DNA of 64,000 nucleotides. Origin: Schoenoplectus triqueter. Lineage: Eukaryota > Streptophyta > Magnoliopsida > Poales > Cyperaceae. Of the stretch, positions 29,301 to 41,200 are shown piece by piece. The position numbers and the translations under genes are program-made. Every line of letters starts with the position of its first letter. Within the stretch, counting starts at the first letter, position 1. The notes beneath the pieces were generated by a model. It was not told where the DNA came from. It did no database searches and worked only from the letters and a program-made list of their open reading frames with translations. The stretch covers positions 1 to 64,000 of the forward strand of contig CAXKVV010000008.1 of assembly GCA_964058805.1 (NCBI GenBank). The letters run 5' to 3'.

Positions 29301-32151
29301 GCGTAATTAGTAGTAGTTATATTAATTTCCAAGAGATTATGTGCAGTTCTGAGGGCAAAAATGTTAAAAACTCAAACAATCTTTTTATTAATAGCAGTTT
29401 CTAAAGTATCTTACTTATGTTTTGTGAAAAATTAGTATCGTAGAATATTCATATCAACGTGTTCAGTGAAAAATCATATAAATTACATGATTAGGAGTAA
29501 TTATATTAATTTATACGAAATTATGTACAGTTATGCGGCCAAAAAATTTGGAACGATCAAACCACTTGTTTAAACAGCTGTTTTTAATGCATCTTACTTA
29601 AGTTTTGTGCAAAATTAGTGTTGTACAACATTCATCTCGAAGTTTCAATAGGTAAAACCTACTATAGACATATTTAGGAGTAATTATAGTAATTTATAAG
29701 AAATTATGTGCAGTTATGCCGCCAATATTTTTGAAAAACTCAAATAACTCATTTAAACAGCTGTTTTTAATGCATCTTACTTGTGTTTTGTGTAAAATTA
29801 GTGTCGTAGAATATTCATATCGAAGTTTTCATTGAACAATCTTATAATAGACATGATTAGGAGTAATTATATGAATTCTCACGAAATTATGTGTGTTTAT
29901 GCGGCCAGAAATTTAAAAAAAGTCAAACAACTTGTTTAAACAGCAGTTTTTAATTCATCTACTTATGTTTTGTGCCAAATTTGCATCATAGAATATTTAT
30001 AACGAAGTTTTAATTATATAATATTATAATAGGCATAATTCGAAGTAATTATATTAATTTGTACGAAATTATATGTAGTTATGCGGTAAAAAATTTGACA
30101 AACTCAATCAGCTAGTTTAAACTGTTGTTCTTTTAGTGCATTTTACCTATGTTTTGTGCAAACATGGTGTCGTAGAATATTCATATCGAGGTATTAATTG
30201 GATAATCGTCTAATAGGCACAAATAGGTGTAATTATATTAATTTTGACGAAATTATATGTAGTTATGAGACAATAAATTTTGAAAATCTTAAACAACTAG
30301 TTTAAACAGCAATTTCAAATGTATCTTATTTATGTTTTATGAAAAATTACAGTTATAGGATATTCATATTGGAGTGTTAATTAGAAAATCATTTAATAGA
30401 CATAATTAGGAGTAATTATATTAATTTGCGTGAAATTATGTCTAGTTATGCAGCCAAAAATTTTACAAAACAAAAACAACTTGTTTAAACAGCTATTTTT
30501 AATGCATCTTACTTATTTTTTATGCGAAATTCATATCGTAGAATGTTCATATCAAAGTGTTAATTGGATAATCTTCTAATAGGAATAATTAGGAGTAATT
30601 ATATTAATTTTCACGAAATTATGTGTCATTATGAGGCAATAAATGTTAAAAATCTTAAACAACTTGTTTAAACAGCAATTTCTAATGCATCTTACTTATG
30701 TCTTATGAAAAATTAGAGTCCTATGATATTCGTATCGAAGTGTTAATTTGACAATCTTATAATAGGCATAGTTAGGAGTAATTATATTAATTTTCTTGAA
30801 ATTATGTGTGGTTTTGATGCAAAAAATGTTGAAAATCTTAAACAACTTGTTTAAACAACAGTTTCTAATGCATCTTACTTATATTTTGTGCAAAATTAGC
30901 GTCAAAGAATATTCATATCAAAGTTATAATTGGACAATCATATAATAGGCCTAATTAGGAGTAATTATATTAATTTCTATGAAATTATATGTAGTTATGT
31001 GGCCAAAAAATTTCAAAAACTCAATCAATTTGTTTAAACAACTTTTTTCAATGCATCTTATTTATGTTTTGTGCAAAATTTGTGCCGTACATCGTTCATA
31101 TCGAAGTGTTAATTGGATAATCTTCTAATAGGTATAATTAGGAGTAATTATATTAATTTTCACGAAGTTATGCGCAGTTATGAGTCAAAAAATGTTAAAA
31201 TTCTTCAACTACGTGTTTAAACAGCGGTTTCTAATGTATCTTACTTATGTTTTATGAAAAATAGTGTCGTAGGATATTCATATCGAAGTTTTCATTAGAC
31301 AATCTTATAATAGGCATAATTATGAGTAATTATATTAATTTGCATGAAATTATGTATATTTACGCGGCCAAAAATTTTGTTAAACACAAACAACTTATTT
31401 AAACAGTTGTTTTTAATGCACCTACTTATGTCTTGTGCAAACCTAGTGTCGTAGAATGTTCATATCGAAGTGCAAAGCGGCTAATATTTTAATAGGCATA
31501 ATTACGAGTAATTATATTAATTTTCACGAAATTATATGTAGTTATGAGGCCAAAAATGTTGGAAAACTTAACTTTTTTAAATAGCAGTTTCTAGTGCATC
31601 TTACTTATGTTTTGAGGAAATATAGCGCCCTAAAATATTCATTTTGAAATGTTAATTGAAAAATCTTATAATAGACATAATTAGGAGTAATTATATTAAT
31701 TTGCACCAAATTATGTGTAGTTATGCGGCCATAAATTTTCATAAAGCCAAATAACTTGTTTAAACAGCGATTTTTAGGACATCTTACTTATGTTTTGTGC
31801 AATATTAGCGTTATAGAATATTCATATCGAATTTCTAGTTGGACAATTTGATAATAGGCGTAACTAGGAGTGATTGTATTAATTTGCACGGAATTATATG
31901 CAGTTATTCGGCCAAAAATTATGAAAAACTCAAACAACTTGTTCAAACAGCAGTTTTTAATGCATCGTACTTATGTTTTGCGCGGAATTAGCGTCATAGA
32001 ATATTCATATCGAAATTTTAATAGGACAATCTTATAATAGGCGTAATCAGGAGTGATTATTTTAATTTGCACGAAATTATGTGTAGTTGTGCGGCCAAAA
32101 AATTTCAAAAAGCCAAACAACTTGTTTAAACAGCAGTTTTTAACGCATCTT
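26306..32151. repeat. HOR units 10-11
   Basis: These two full units start at 26306 and 29229. They share the private variant CATATCAAAGTGTTAATTGG near 27625 and 30549 (the other units have CGAAG), which points to copying between adjacent units. Unit 10 has several singletons, including ATGTTTCATT near 27700, ATCGTAGTG near 27811 and AAAAAGTCAAAC near 29184. Unit 11 has GCGTCAAAG near 30899 and the CAACTACGTG form of monomer 11, which continues in units 12 and 13. Confidence 0.94.
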
Positions 32152-35074
32152 ACTTATGTTTTGTCCAAAAATGGCGTTATTGAATATTCATATCGAAGTT
32201 TTAATTGGACAATTTTACAATAGGCGTAATTAGTAGTAGTTATATTAATTTCCAAGAGATTATGTGCAGTTCTGAGGGCAAAAATGTTAAAAACTCAAAC
32301 AATCTTTTTATTAATAGCAGTTTCTAAAGTATCTTACTTATGTTCTGTGAAAAATTAGTATCGTAGAATATTCATATCAACGTGTTCAGTGAAAAATCAT
32401 ATAAATTACATGATTAGGAGTAATTATATTAATTTATACGAAATTATGTACAGTTATGCGGCCAAAAAATTTGGAACGATCAAACCACTTGTTTAAACAG
32501 CTGTTTTTAATGCATCTTACTTAAGTTTTGTGCAAAATTAGTGTTGTACAACATTCATCTCGAAGTTTCAATAGGTAAAACCTACTATAGACATATTTAG
32601 GAGTAATTATAGTAATTTATAAGAAATTATATGCAGTTATGCCGCCAATATTTTTGAAAAACTCAAATAACTCATTTAAACAGCTGTTTTTAATGCATCT
32701 TACTTGTGTTTTGTGTAAAATTAGTGTCGTAGAATATTCATATCGAAGTTTTCATTGAACAATCTTATAATAGACATGATTAGGAGTAATTATATGAATT
32801 CTCACGAAATTATGTGTGTTTATGCGGCCAGAAATTTAAAAAAAGTCAAACAACTTGTTTAAACAGCAGTTTTTAATTCATCTACTTATGTTTTGTGCCA
32901 AATTTGCATCATAGAATATTTATAACGAAGTTTTAATTATATAATATTATAATAGGCATAATTCGAAGTAATTATATTAATTTGTACGAAATTATATGTA
33001 GTTATGCGGTAAAAAATTTGACAAACTCAATCAGCTAGTTTAAACTGTTGTTCTTTTAGTGCATTTTACCTATGTTTTGTGCAAACATGGTGTCGTAGAA
33101 TATTCATATCGAGGTATTAATTGGATAATCGTCTAATAGGCACAAATAGGTGTAATTATATTAATTTTGACGAAATTATATGTAGTTATGAGACAATAAA
33201 TTTTGAAAATCTTAAACAACTAGTTTAAACAGCAATTTCAAATGTATCTTATTTATGTTTTATGAAAAATTACAGTTATAGGATATTCATATTGGAGTGT
33301 TAATTAGAAAATCATTTAATAGACATAATTAGGAGTAATTATATTAATTTGCGTGAAATTATGTCTAGTTATGCAGCCAAAAATTTTACAAAACAAAAAC
33401 AACTTGTTTAAACAGCTATTTTTAATGCATCTTACTTATTTTTTATGCGAAATTCATATCGTAGAATGTTCATATCGAAGTGTTAATTAGATAATCTTCT
33501 AATAGGAATAATTAGGAGTAATTATATTAATTTTCACGAAATTATGTGTCATTATGAGGCAATAAATGTTAAAAATCTTAAACAACTTGTTTAAACAGCA
33601 ATTTCTAATGCATCTTACTTATGTCTTATGAAAAATTAGAGTCCTATGATATTCGTATCGAAGTGTTAATTTGACAATCTTATAATAGGCATAGTTATGA
33701 GTAATTATATTAATTTTCTTGAAATTATGTGTGGTTTTGATGCAAAAAATGTTGAAAATCTTAAACAACTTGTTTAAACAACAGTTTCTAATGCATCTTA
33801 CTTATATTTTGTGCAAAATTAGCGTCATAGAATATTCATATCAAAGTTATAATTGGACAATCATATAATAGGCATAATTAGGATTAATTATATTAATTTC
33901 TACGAAATTATATGTAGTTATGCGGCCAAAAAATTTCAAAAACTCAATCAATTTGTTTAAACAACTTTTTTCAATGCATCTTATTTATGTTTTGTGCAAA
34001 ATTTGTGCCGTACATCGTTCATATCGAAGTGTTAATTGGATAATCTTCTAATAGGTATAATTAGGAGTAATTATATTAATTTTCACGAAGTTATGCGCAG
34101 TTATGAGTCAAAAAATGTTAAAATTCTTCAACTACGTGTTTAAACAGCGGTTTCTAATGTATCTTACTTATGTTTTATGAAAAATAGTATCGTAGGATAT
34201 TCATATCGAAGTTTTAATTAGACAATCTTATAATAGGCATAATTATGAGTAATTATATTAATTTGCATGAAATTATGTATATTTACGCGGCCAAAATTTT
34301 TGTTAAACACAAACAACTTATTTAAACAGTTGTTTTTAATGCACCTACTTATGTCTTGTGCAAACCTAGTGTCGTAGAATGTTCATATCGAAGTGCAAAG
34401 CGGCTAATATTTTAATAGGCATAATTACGAGTAATTATATTAATTTTCACGAAATTATATGTAGTTATGAGGCCAAAAATATTGGAAAACTTAACTTTTT
34501 TAAATAGCAGTTTCTAGTGCATCTTACTTATGTTTTGAGGAAATATAGCGCCCTAAAATATTCATTTTGAAATGTTAATTGAACAATCTTATAATAGACA
34601 TAATTAGGAGTAATTATATTAATTTGCACCAAATTATGTGTAGTTATGCGGCCATAAATTTTCATAAAGCCAAATAACTTGTTTAAACAGCGATTTTTAG
34701 GACATCTTACTTGTGTTTTGTGCAATATTAGCATTATAGAATATTCATATCGAATTTCTAGTTGGACAATTTGGTAATAGGCGTAACTAAGAGTGATTGT
34801 ATTAATTTGCACGGAATTATATGCAGTTATTCGGCCAAAAATTATGAAAAACTCAAACAACTTGTTCAAACAGCAGTTTTTAATGCATCGTACTTATGTT
34901 TTGCGCGGAATTAGCGTCATAGAATATTCATATCGAAATTTTAATAGGACAATCTTATAATAGGCGTAATCAGGAGTGATTATTTTAATTTGCACGAAAT
35001 TATGTGTAGTTGTACGGCCAAAAAATTTCAAAAAGCCAAACAACTTGTTTAAACAACAGTTTTTAACGCATCTT
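32152..35074. repeat. HOR unit 12, beginning of edge divergence
   Basis: This is a full 2,923-bp unit with clearly more private substitutions than interior units. Examples are TGTTCTGTG near 32341, GGATTAATTA near 33891, AAATTTTTGTT near 34296, GAACAATC near 34581 and CTAAGAGTG near 34787. An open frame of 113 codons on the minus strand at 34528-34869 arises only from such substitutions and is not conserved in other units. Confidence 0.94.
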
Positions 35075-37995
35075 ACTTATGTTTTGTCCAAAAATGGCGT
35101 TATTGAATATTCATATCGAAGTTTTAATTGGACAATTTTACAATAGGCGTAATTAGTAGTAGTTATATTAATTTCCAAGAGATTATGTGCAGTTCTGAGG
35201 GCAAAAATGTTAAAAACTCAAACAATCTTTTTATTAATAGCAGTTTCTAAAGTATCTTACTTATGTTTTGTGAAAAATTAGTATCGTAGAATATTCATAT
35301 CAACGTGTTCAGTGAAAAATCATATAAATTACATGATTAGGAGTAATTATATTAATTTATATGAAATTATGTACAGTTATGCGGCCAAAAAATTTGGAAC
35401 GATCAAACCACTTGTTTAAACAGCTGTTTTTAATGCATCTTACTTAAGTTTTGTGCAAAATTAGTGTTGTACAACATTCATCTCGAAGTTTCAATAGGTA
35501 AAACCTACTATAGACATATTTAGGAGTAATTATAGTAATTTATAAGAAATTATGTGCAGTTCTGCCGCCAATATTTTTGAAAAACTCAAATAACTCATTT
35601 AAACAGCTGTTTTTAATGCATCTTACTTGTGTTTTGTGTAAAATTAGTGTCGTAGAATATTCATATCGATGTTTTCATTGAACAATCTTATAATAGACAT
35701 GATTAGGAGTAATTATATGTATTCTCACGAAATTATGTGTGTTTATGCGGCCAGAAATTTAAAAAAAGTCAAACAACTTGTTTAAACAGCAGTTTTTAAT
35801 TCATCTACTTATGTTTTGTACCAAATTTGCGTCATAGAATATTTATAACGAAGTTTTAATTATATAATATTATAATAGGCATAATTCGAAGTAATTATAT
35901 TAATTTGCACGAAATTATATGTAGTTATGAGGTAAAAAATTTGACAAACTCAATCAACTAGTTTAAAGTGTTGTTCTTTTAGTGCATTTTACCTATGTTT
36001 TGTGCAAACATGGTGTCGTAGAATATTCATATCGAGGTATTAATTGGATAATCGTCTAATAGGCACAAATAGGTGTAATTATATTAATTTTGACGAAATT
36101 ATATGTAGTTATGAGACAATAAATTTTGAAAATCTTAAATAACTAGTTTAAACAGCAATTTCAAATGTATCTTATTTATGTTTTATGAAAAATTACAGTT
36201 ATAGGATATTCATATTAGAGTGTTAATTAGAAAATCATATAATAGAAATATTTGGAGTAATTATATTAATTTGCGTGAAATTATGTCTAGTTATGCAGCC
36301 TAAAAAATTTACAAAACTCAAACAACTTGTTTAAACAGCTATTTTTAATGCATCTTACATATTTTTTATGCGAAATTCATATCGTAGAATGTTCATATCG
36401 AAGTGTTAATTGGATAATCTTCTAATAGGAATAATTAGGAGTAATTATATTAATTTTTACGAAATTATGTGTCATTATGAGGCAATAAATGTTAAAAATC
36501 TTAAACAACTTGTTTAAACAGCAATTTCTAATGCATCTTACTTATGTCTTATGAATAATTAGAGTCCTATGATATTCGTATCGAAGTGTTAATTTGACAA
36601 TCTTATAATAGGCATAGTTGGGAGTAATTATATTAATTTTCTTGAAATTATGTGTGGTTTTGATGCAAAAAATGTTGAAAATCTTAAACAACTTGTTTAA
36701 ACAACAGTTTCTAATGCATCTTACTTATATTTTGTGCAAAATTAGCGTCATAGAATATTCATATAAAAGTTATAATTGGACAATCATATAATAGGTATAT
36801 TAGGAGTAATTATATTAATTTCTACGAAATTATATGTAGTTATGCGGCCAAAAAATTTCAAAAACTCAATCAATTTGTTTAAACAACTTTTTTCAATGCA
36901 TCTTATTTATGTTTTGTGCAAAATTTGTGCCGTACATCGTTCATATCGAAGTGTTAATTGGATAATCTTCTAATATGTATAATTAGGAGTAATTATATTA
37001 ATTTTCACGAAGTTATGCGCAGTTATGAGTCAAAAAATGTTAAAATTCTTCAACTACGTGTTTAAACAGCGGTTTATAATGTATCTTACTTATGTTTTAT
37101 GAAAAATAGCGTCGTAGGATATTCATATCGAAGTTTTAATTAGACAATCTTATAATAGGCATAATTATGAGTAATTATATTAATTTGCATGAAATTATGT
37201 GTATTTACGCGGCCAAAAATTTTGTTAAACACAAACAACTTATTTAAACAGTTGTTTTTAATGCACCTACTTATGTCTTGTGCAAACATAGTGTCGTAGA
37301 ATGTTCATATCGAAGTGCAAATCGGCTAATATTTTAATAGGCATAATTAGGAGTAATTATATTAATTTTCACGAAATTCTATGTAGTTATGAGACCAAAA
37401 ATGTTGGAAGACTTAACTTTTTTAAATATCAGTTTCTAGTGCATCTTACTTATGTTTTGAGGAAATATAGTGCCCTAAAATATTCATTTTCAAGTGTTAA
37501 TTGAACAATCTTATAATAGACATAATTATGAGTAATTATATTAATTTGCACCAAATTATGTGTAGTTATGCGGCCATAAATTTTCATAAAGCCAAATAAC
37601 TTGTTTAAACAGCGATTTTTAGGGCATCTTACTTATGTTTTGTGCAATATTAGCGTTATAGAATATTCATATCGAATTTCTAATTGGAGAATTTGATAAT
37701 AGGCGTAACTAGGAGTGATTGTATTAATTTGCACGGAATTATATGCAGTTATTCGGCCAAAAATTATGAAAAACTCAAACAACTTGTTCAAACAGCAGTT
37801 TTTAATGCATCGTACTTATGTTTGCGCGGAATTAGCGTCATAGAATATTCATATCGAAATTTTAATAGGACAATCTTATAATAGGCGTAATCAGGAGTGA
37901 TTATTTTAATTTGCACGAAATTATGAGTAGTTGTGCGGCCAAAAAATTCCATAAAGCCAAACAACTTGTTTAAACAGCAGTTTTTAACGCATCTT
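35075..37995. repeat. HOR unit 13, most diverged full unit
   Basis: This is the last full unit before the boundary, with a net length of 2,921 bp. It carries many scattered changes, for example TATCGATGTTTTC near 35666, AATAGAAATATTTGGAG near 36241, CTAATATGTATAATT near 36970, GTTTATAATG near 37072 and TATGTTTGCGCGG near 37816 (one T lost). The small open frames at 36776, 37301 and 37684 are by-products of this decay. Outer units diverging more than inner ones fits reduced homogenisation at an array edge. Confidence 0.94.
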
Positions 37996-38266
37996 ACTTA
38001 TGTTTTGTCCAAAAATGGCGTTATAGAATATTCATATCGAAGTTTTAATTGGACAATTTTATAATAGGCGTAATTAGTAGTAGTTATATTAATTTCCAAG
38101 AGATTATGTGCAGTTCTGAGGGCAAAAATGTTAAAAACTCAAACAATCTTTTTATTAATAGCAGTTTCTAAAGCATCTTACTTATGTTTTGTAAAAAATT
38201 AGTATCGTAGAATATTCATATCAACGTGTTCAGTGAAAAATCATATAAAATGCATGATTAGGAGTA
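37996..38266. repeat. Truncated HOR unit 14 ending at the satellite junction
   Basis: Only the first 271 bp of a unit remain, covering monomer 1 and the start of monomer 2. The match ends inside the conserved motif GATTAGGAGTA. Other units continue with ATTATATTAATT, but here the sequence passes directly into CGCCCTCGGTACCG of the second satellite. Confidence 0.95.
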
Positions 38267-41200
38267 CGCCCTCGGTACCGCCAAATATGTGTACGGGCAC
38301 GCAAAACATGAAAACGGGACCCGACGCCCCTAGTACCGCCGAAAACGAGTACGGTAGCACAAAACATGAAAAAGGGAACCGACACCCCAGGCACCACCGA
38401 AAACGAGTCTGGGGGCGCAAAATAAGTAAACGGGACACGACGCCCTCGGTACCGCCGAAAATGAGTCCGGCCGCGCAAAACATGAAAACGATACTCGACA
38501 CCCTCGGTACCTATGAACATGAATCCGGGCGCGCAAAACAAAAAAACAGGACCCGACGCCCTCGGTACCGTCGAAAACGATTCCTGGCGCGCAAAACATG
38601 AAAACAGCACCCGACGCCCTCGGAAACGCCGAAAACGAGTCCGGGAGCGCAAAATAAGAAAACGGGACCGGACGCCCCCGATCCCGCCGAAAACGAGTTG
38701 GGGAGCGCAAAACGTGAAAACGGAACCAGACGCCCTCGGTACCGCCAACAACGAGTCAGGGAGCGCAAAACCTGAAAATAGGAACCAACACCCTCGGTAT
38801 CGCCGAAAACATGTATGGGATCGAAAAACATAGAAAAGGGACCCGACGCCCTCGGTACCGCCAAAAATGAGTCCGAGAGCGCTAAACATGAAAACGGGAT
38901 CTGACGCCCTCGGTACCGCCGAAAATGAGTCCGGGAGGGCAAAACACGAATCAGCACCCGACGCCGTCGGAACCGCCGAAAATGAGTCCGGGACCACAAA
39001 ACGTGAAAACGGGACCCGAATCCCTCGGTGCAGCCGAAAATGAGTCAGGGAGCGCAAAACATGAAAAAGAGAGCCGACGCCCCAGGCACCGCCGAACACG
39101 AGTCCGGGGCAGCAAAATAAGAAAACGGGAACCGACGCCCCCGGTACCGGCGAAAACGAGTCCGGGAGCGCATAACATGAAAACGGGACACGATGCCCTC
39201 GGTACCGCCGAAAATGAGTTCGGGAGAGCAAAACGTGAAAACGGTACCCGACGCCCTCAGAACCGTCGAAAATGAGTCAGGACGCTCAAAACATGAAAAC
39301 GGGACCCGACGCCCACGGTACCACCGAAAATGAGTCCGGGCACGCAAAACAAGAAAAAAGGACCCGACGCCCCGGTACCGTCGAAAATGAGTCCGGGAGC
39401 GCAAAACGTGAAAACGGGACCCGACGCCCTCGGTACCGCCGAAAACGTGTAACAGCACGCAAAACATGAAAACGGGACCCGACGCCCATGTTACCGCCGA
39501 AAAACGAGTCCAGGAGCGCAAAACATGAAAAAGGGACCTGACACCCCAGGCACCGCCGAAAACGAGTCTCGGGGCGTAAAATTAGAAAACGGGACCCGAC
39601 GCCCCCGGTTTCTCAGAAAACGAGTCCGGGAGTGCATAACATGAAAACGGGACACGACGCCCTGGGTACCGCCGAAAATGAGTCCGGGCGCGCAAAACAT
39701 GAAAACGAGACCCGACGCCCTCGGTACCGGCGAAAACGAGTTTGGGGGTGTAAAACATGAAAACGGGACGCCCTAGGTACAGCTGAAAATGAGTCAGGGA
39801 GCGCAAAACATGAAAAAGGGACCCGACGCCCCAGGCACCGCCGAACACGAGTCCGGAGGTGCAAAACAAGAAAACGGGAACCGACGCCCCCGGTACCGCT
39901 GAAAAAGAATCCGGGAGCGCATAACATGAAAACGGGACACGATGCCCTCTGTACCGCCGAAAATGAGTCCGGGCACGCAAGACATGAAAACTGTACCCAA
40001 CGCCCTTAGTACCGCCGAAAACGAGTCCGGGCGCTCAAAACAAGAAAAAGGCACCCGACGCCCCGATACCGTCGAAAATGAGTCCGGGAGCGCAAAACGT
40101 GAAAATGGGAGCCGACGCCCTCGGTACCGCCGAAAACGTGTCTGAGCAAATAAAACATGAAAACGGGACCCGACGCCCCTGGTACCGCCGAAAACGTGTC
40201 CGGGAGCGTAAAACATGAAAAAGGGACCCGACACCCCAGGCACTGCCGAAAACGAGTCTGAGGGCGCAAAATAAGAAAACGGGACCCGACGCCCCCGGTA
40301 CCGCAGAAAATGAGTCCGGGAATGCATAACATGAAAACGGGACACGATGCCCTCGGTACCGCCGAAAATGAGTCCGGGCGCCCAAAACATGAAAACGGGA
40401 CCCGACGCCCTCGGTATCGCCGAAAACGAGTCCGGGGGTGCAAAACATGAAAACATGACGCCCTCGGTACAGCCGAAAATGAGTCAGGGAGCGCAAAACA
40501 TGAAAAAGGGACCCGACGCCATAGGCACCGCCGAACACGAGTCCGGGGGTGCAAAATAAGAAAACGGGAACCGACGCCCCCGGTACCGCCGAAAACGATT
40601 CCGGGAGCGCATAACATGAAAACGAGACATGATGCCCTCGGTACCGCCGAAAATGAGTCAGGGCGCGCAAAACATGAAAACGGTACCCGACGCCCTCGGT
40701 ACCGCTGAAAATGAGTTCTGACGCTCAAAACATGAAAACGGGAACCGAAGCCCCCGGAACCGCCGAAAACGAGTCAGGGCGTGCAAAACATGAAAAATGG
40801 ACCCGACGCCCCGGTACCGTCGAAAATGAGTCCGGAGCGCAAAACGTGAAAACGGGACCCGACGCCCTCGGTACCGCCGAAAACGAGTTCGAGCGCGCAA
40901 AACATGAATACGGGACCATACGCCCACGATACCGTCGAAAATGAGTCAGGGAGCGCAAAACATGAAAACGGGACTCGACGCACACAGAACCGACGAACTT
41001 GAGTCCGGGCGTTAAAAATAAGATAACGGGACCCGACGCCCTCGGTACCGTCGAAAATGAGTCCGAACGCGTAAAACATGAAAACAACACCCGACGCCGT
41101 TGGAAACGCCGAAAACGAGTTCGGGAGCGCAAAATAAGAAAACGGGACAGGACGCCCCCGATCCCGCCGAAAACGAGTCCGGGAGCGCAAAACATGAAAA

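Larger units (their letters stand above)
1..38266. repeat. AT-rich satellite array, 16-monomer higher-order repeat of 2,923 bp
   Basis: The landmark ACTTATGTTTTGTCC recurs at 1, 2924, 5847, 8770, 11693, 14616, 17539, 20460, 23383, 26306, 29229, 32152, 35075 and 37996, so the period is 2,923 bp (2,921 in two units). Inside each unit the diverged motif GGAGTAATTATATTAATT recurs 16 times at roughly 180-190 bp, giving a mean monomer of 182.7 bp. Neighbouring monomers within a unit are clearly diverged, while whole units are nearly identical; that is the definition of a higher-order repeat. Most monomers also carry CTTGTTTAAACAGC. The left end lies outside the window and the right end is at 38266. 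No gene or open frame is maintained across copies. A centromeric or pericentromeric role is an inference from monomer size and HOR structure; sequence alone cannot prove it. Confidence 0.97.

Noticed and set aside
34528..34869. 113-codon minus-strand frame, and similar plus frames at 36776, 37301 and 37684
   Set aside because: They lie in decayed outer HOR units of the AT-rich satellite, and the same positions in other units contain stops.
1..38266. CRISPR-like regular repeats
   Set aside because: Repeat units are contiguous 183-bp monomers without unique spacers, in a clearly eukaryotic context.
1..38266. A classical CENP-B box in the AT-rich satellite
   Set aside because: No TTCG....A..CGGG-type match was seen in the monomers; the conserved palindrome GTTTAAAC is a different motif.
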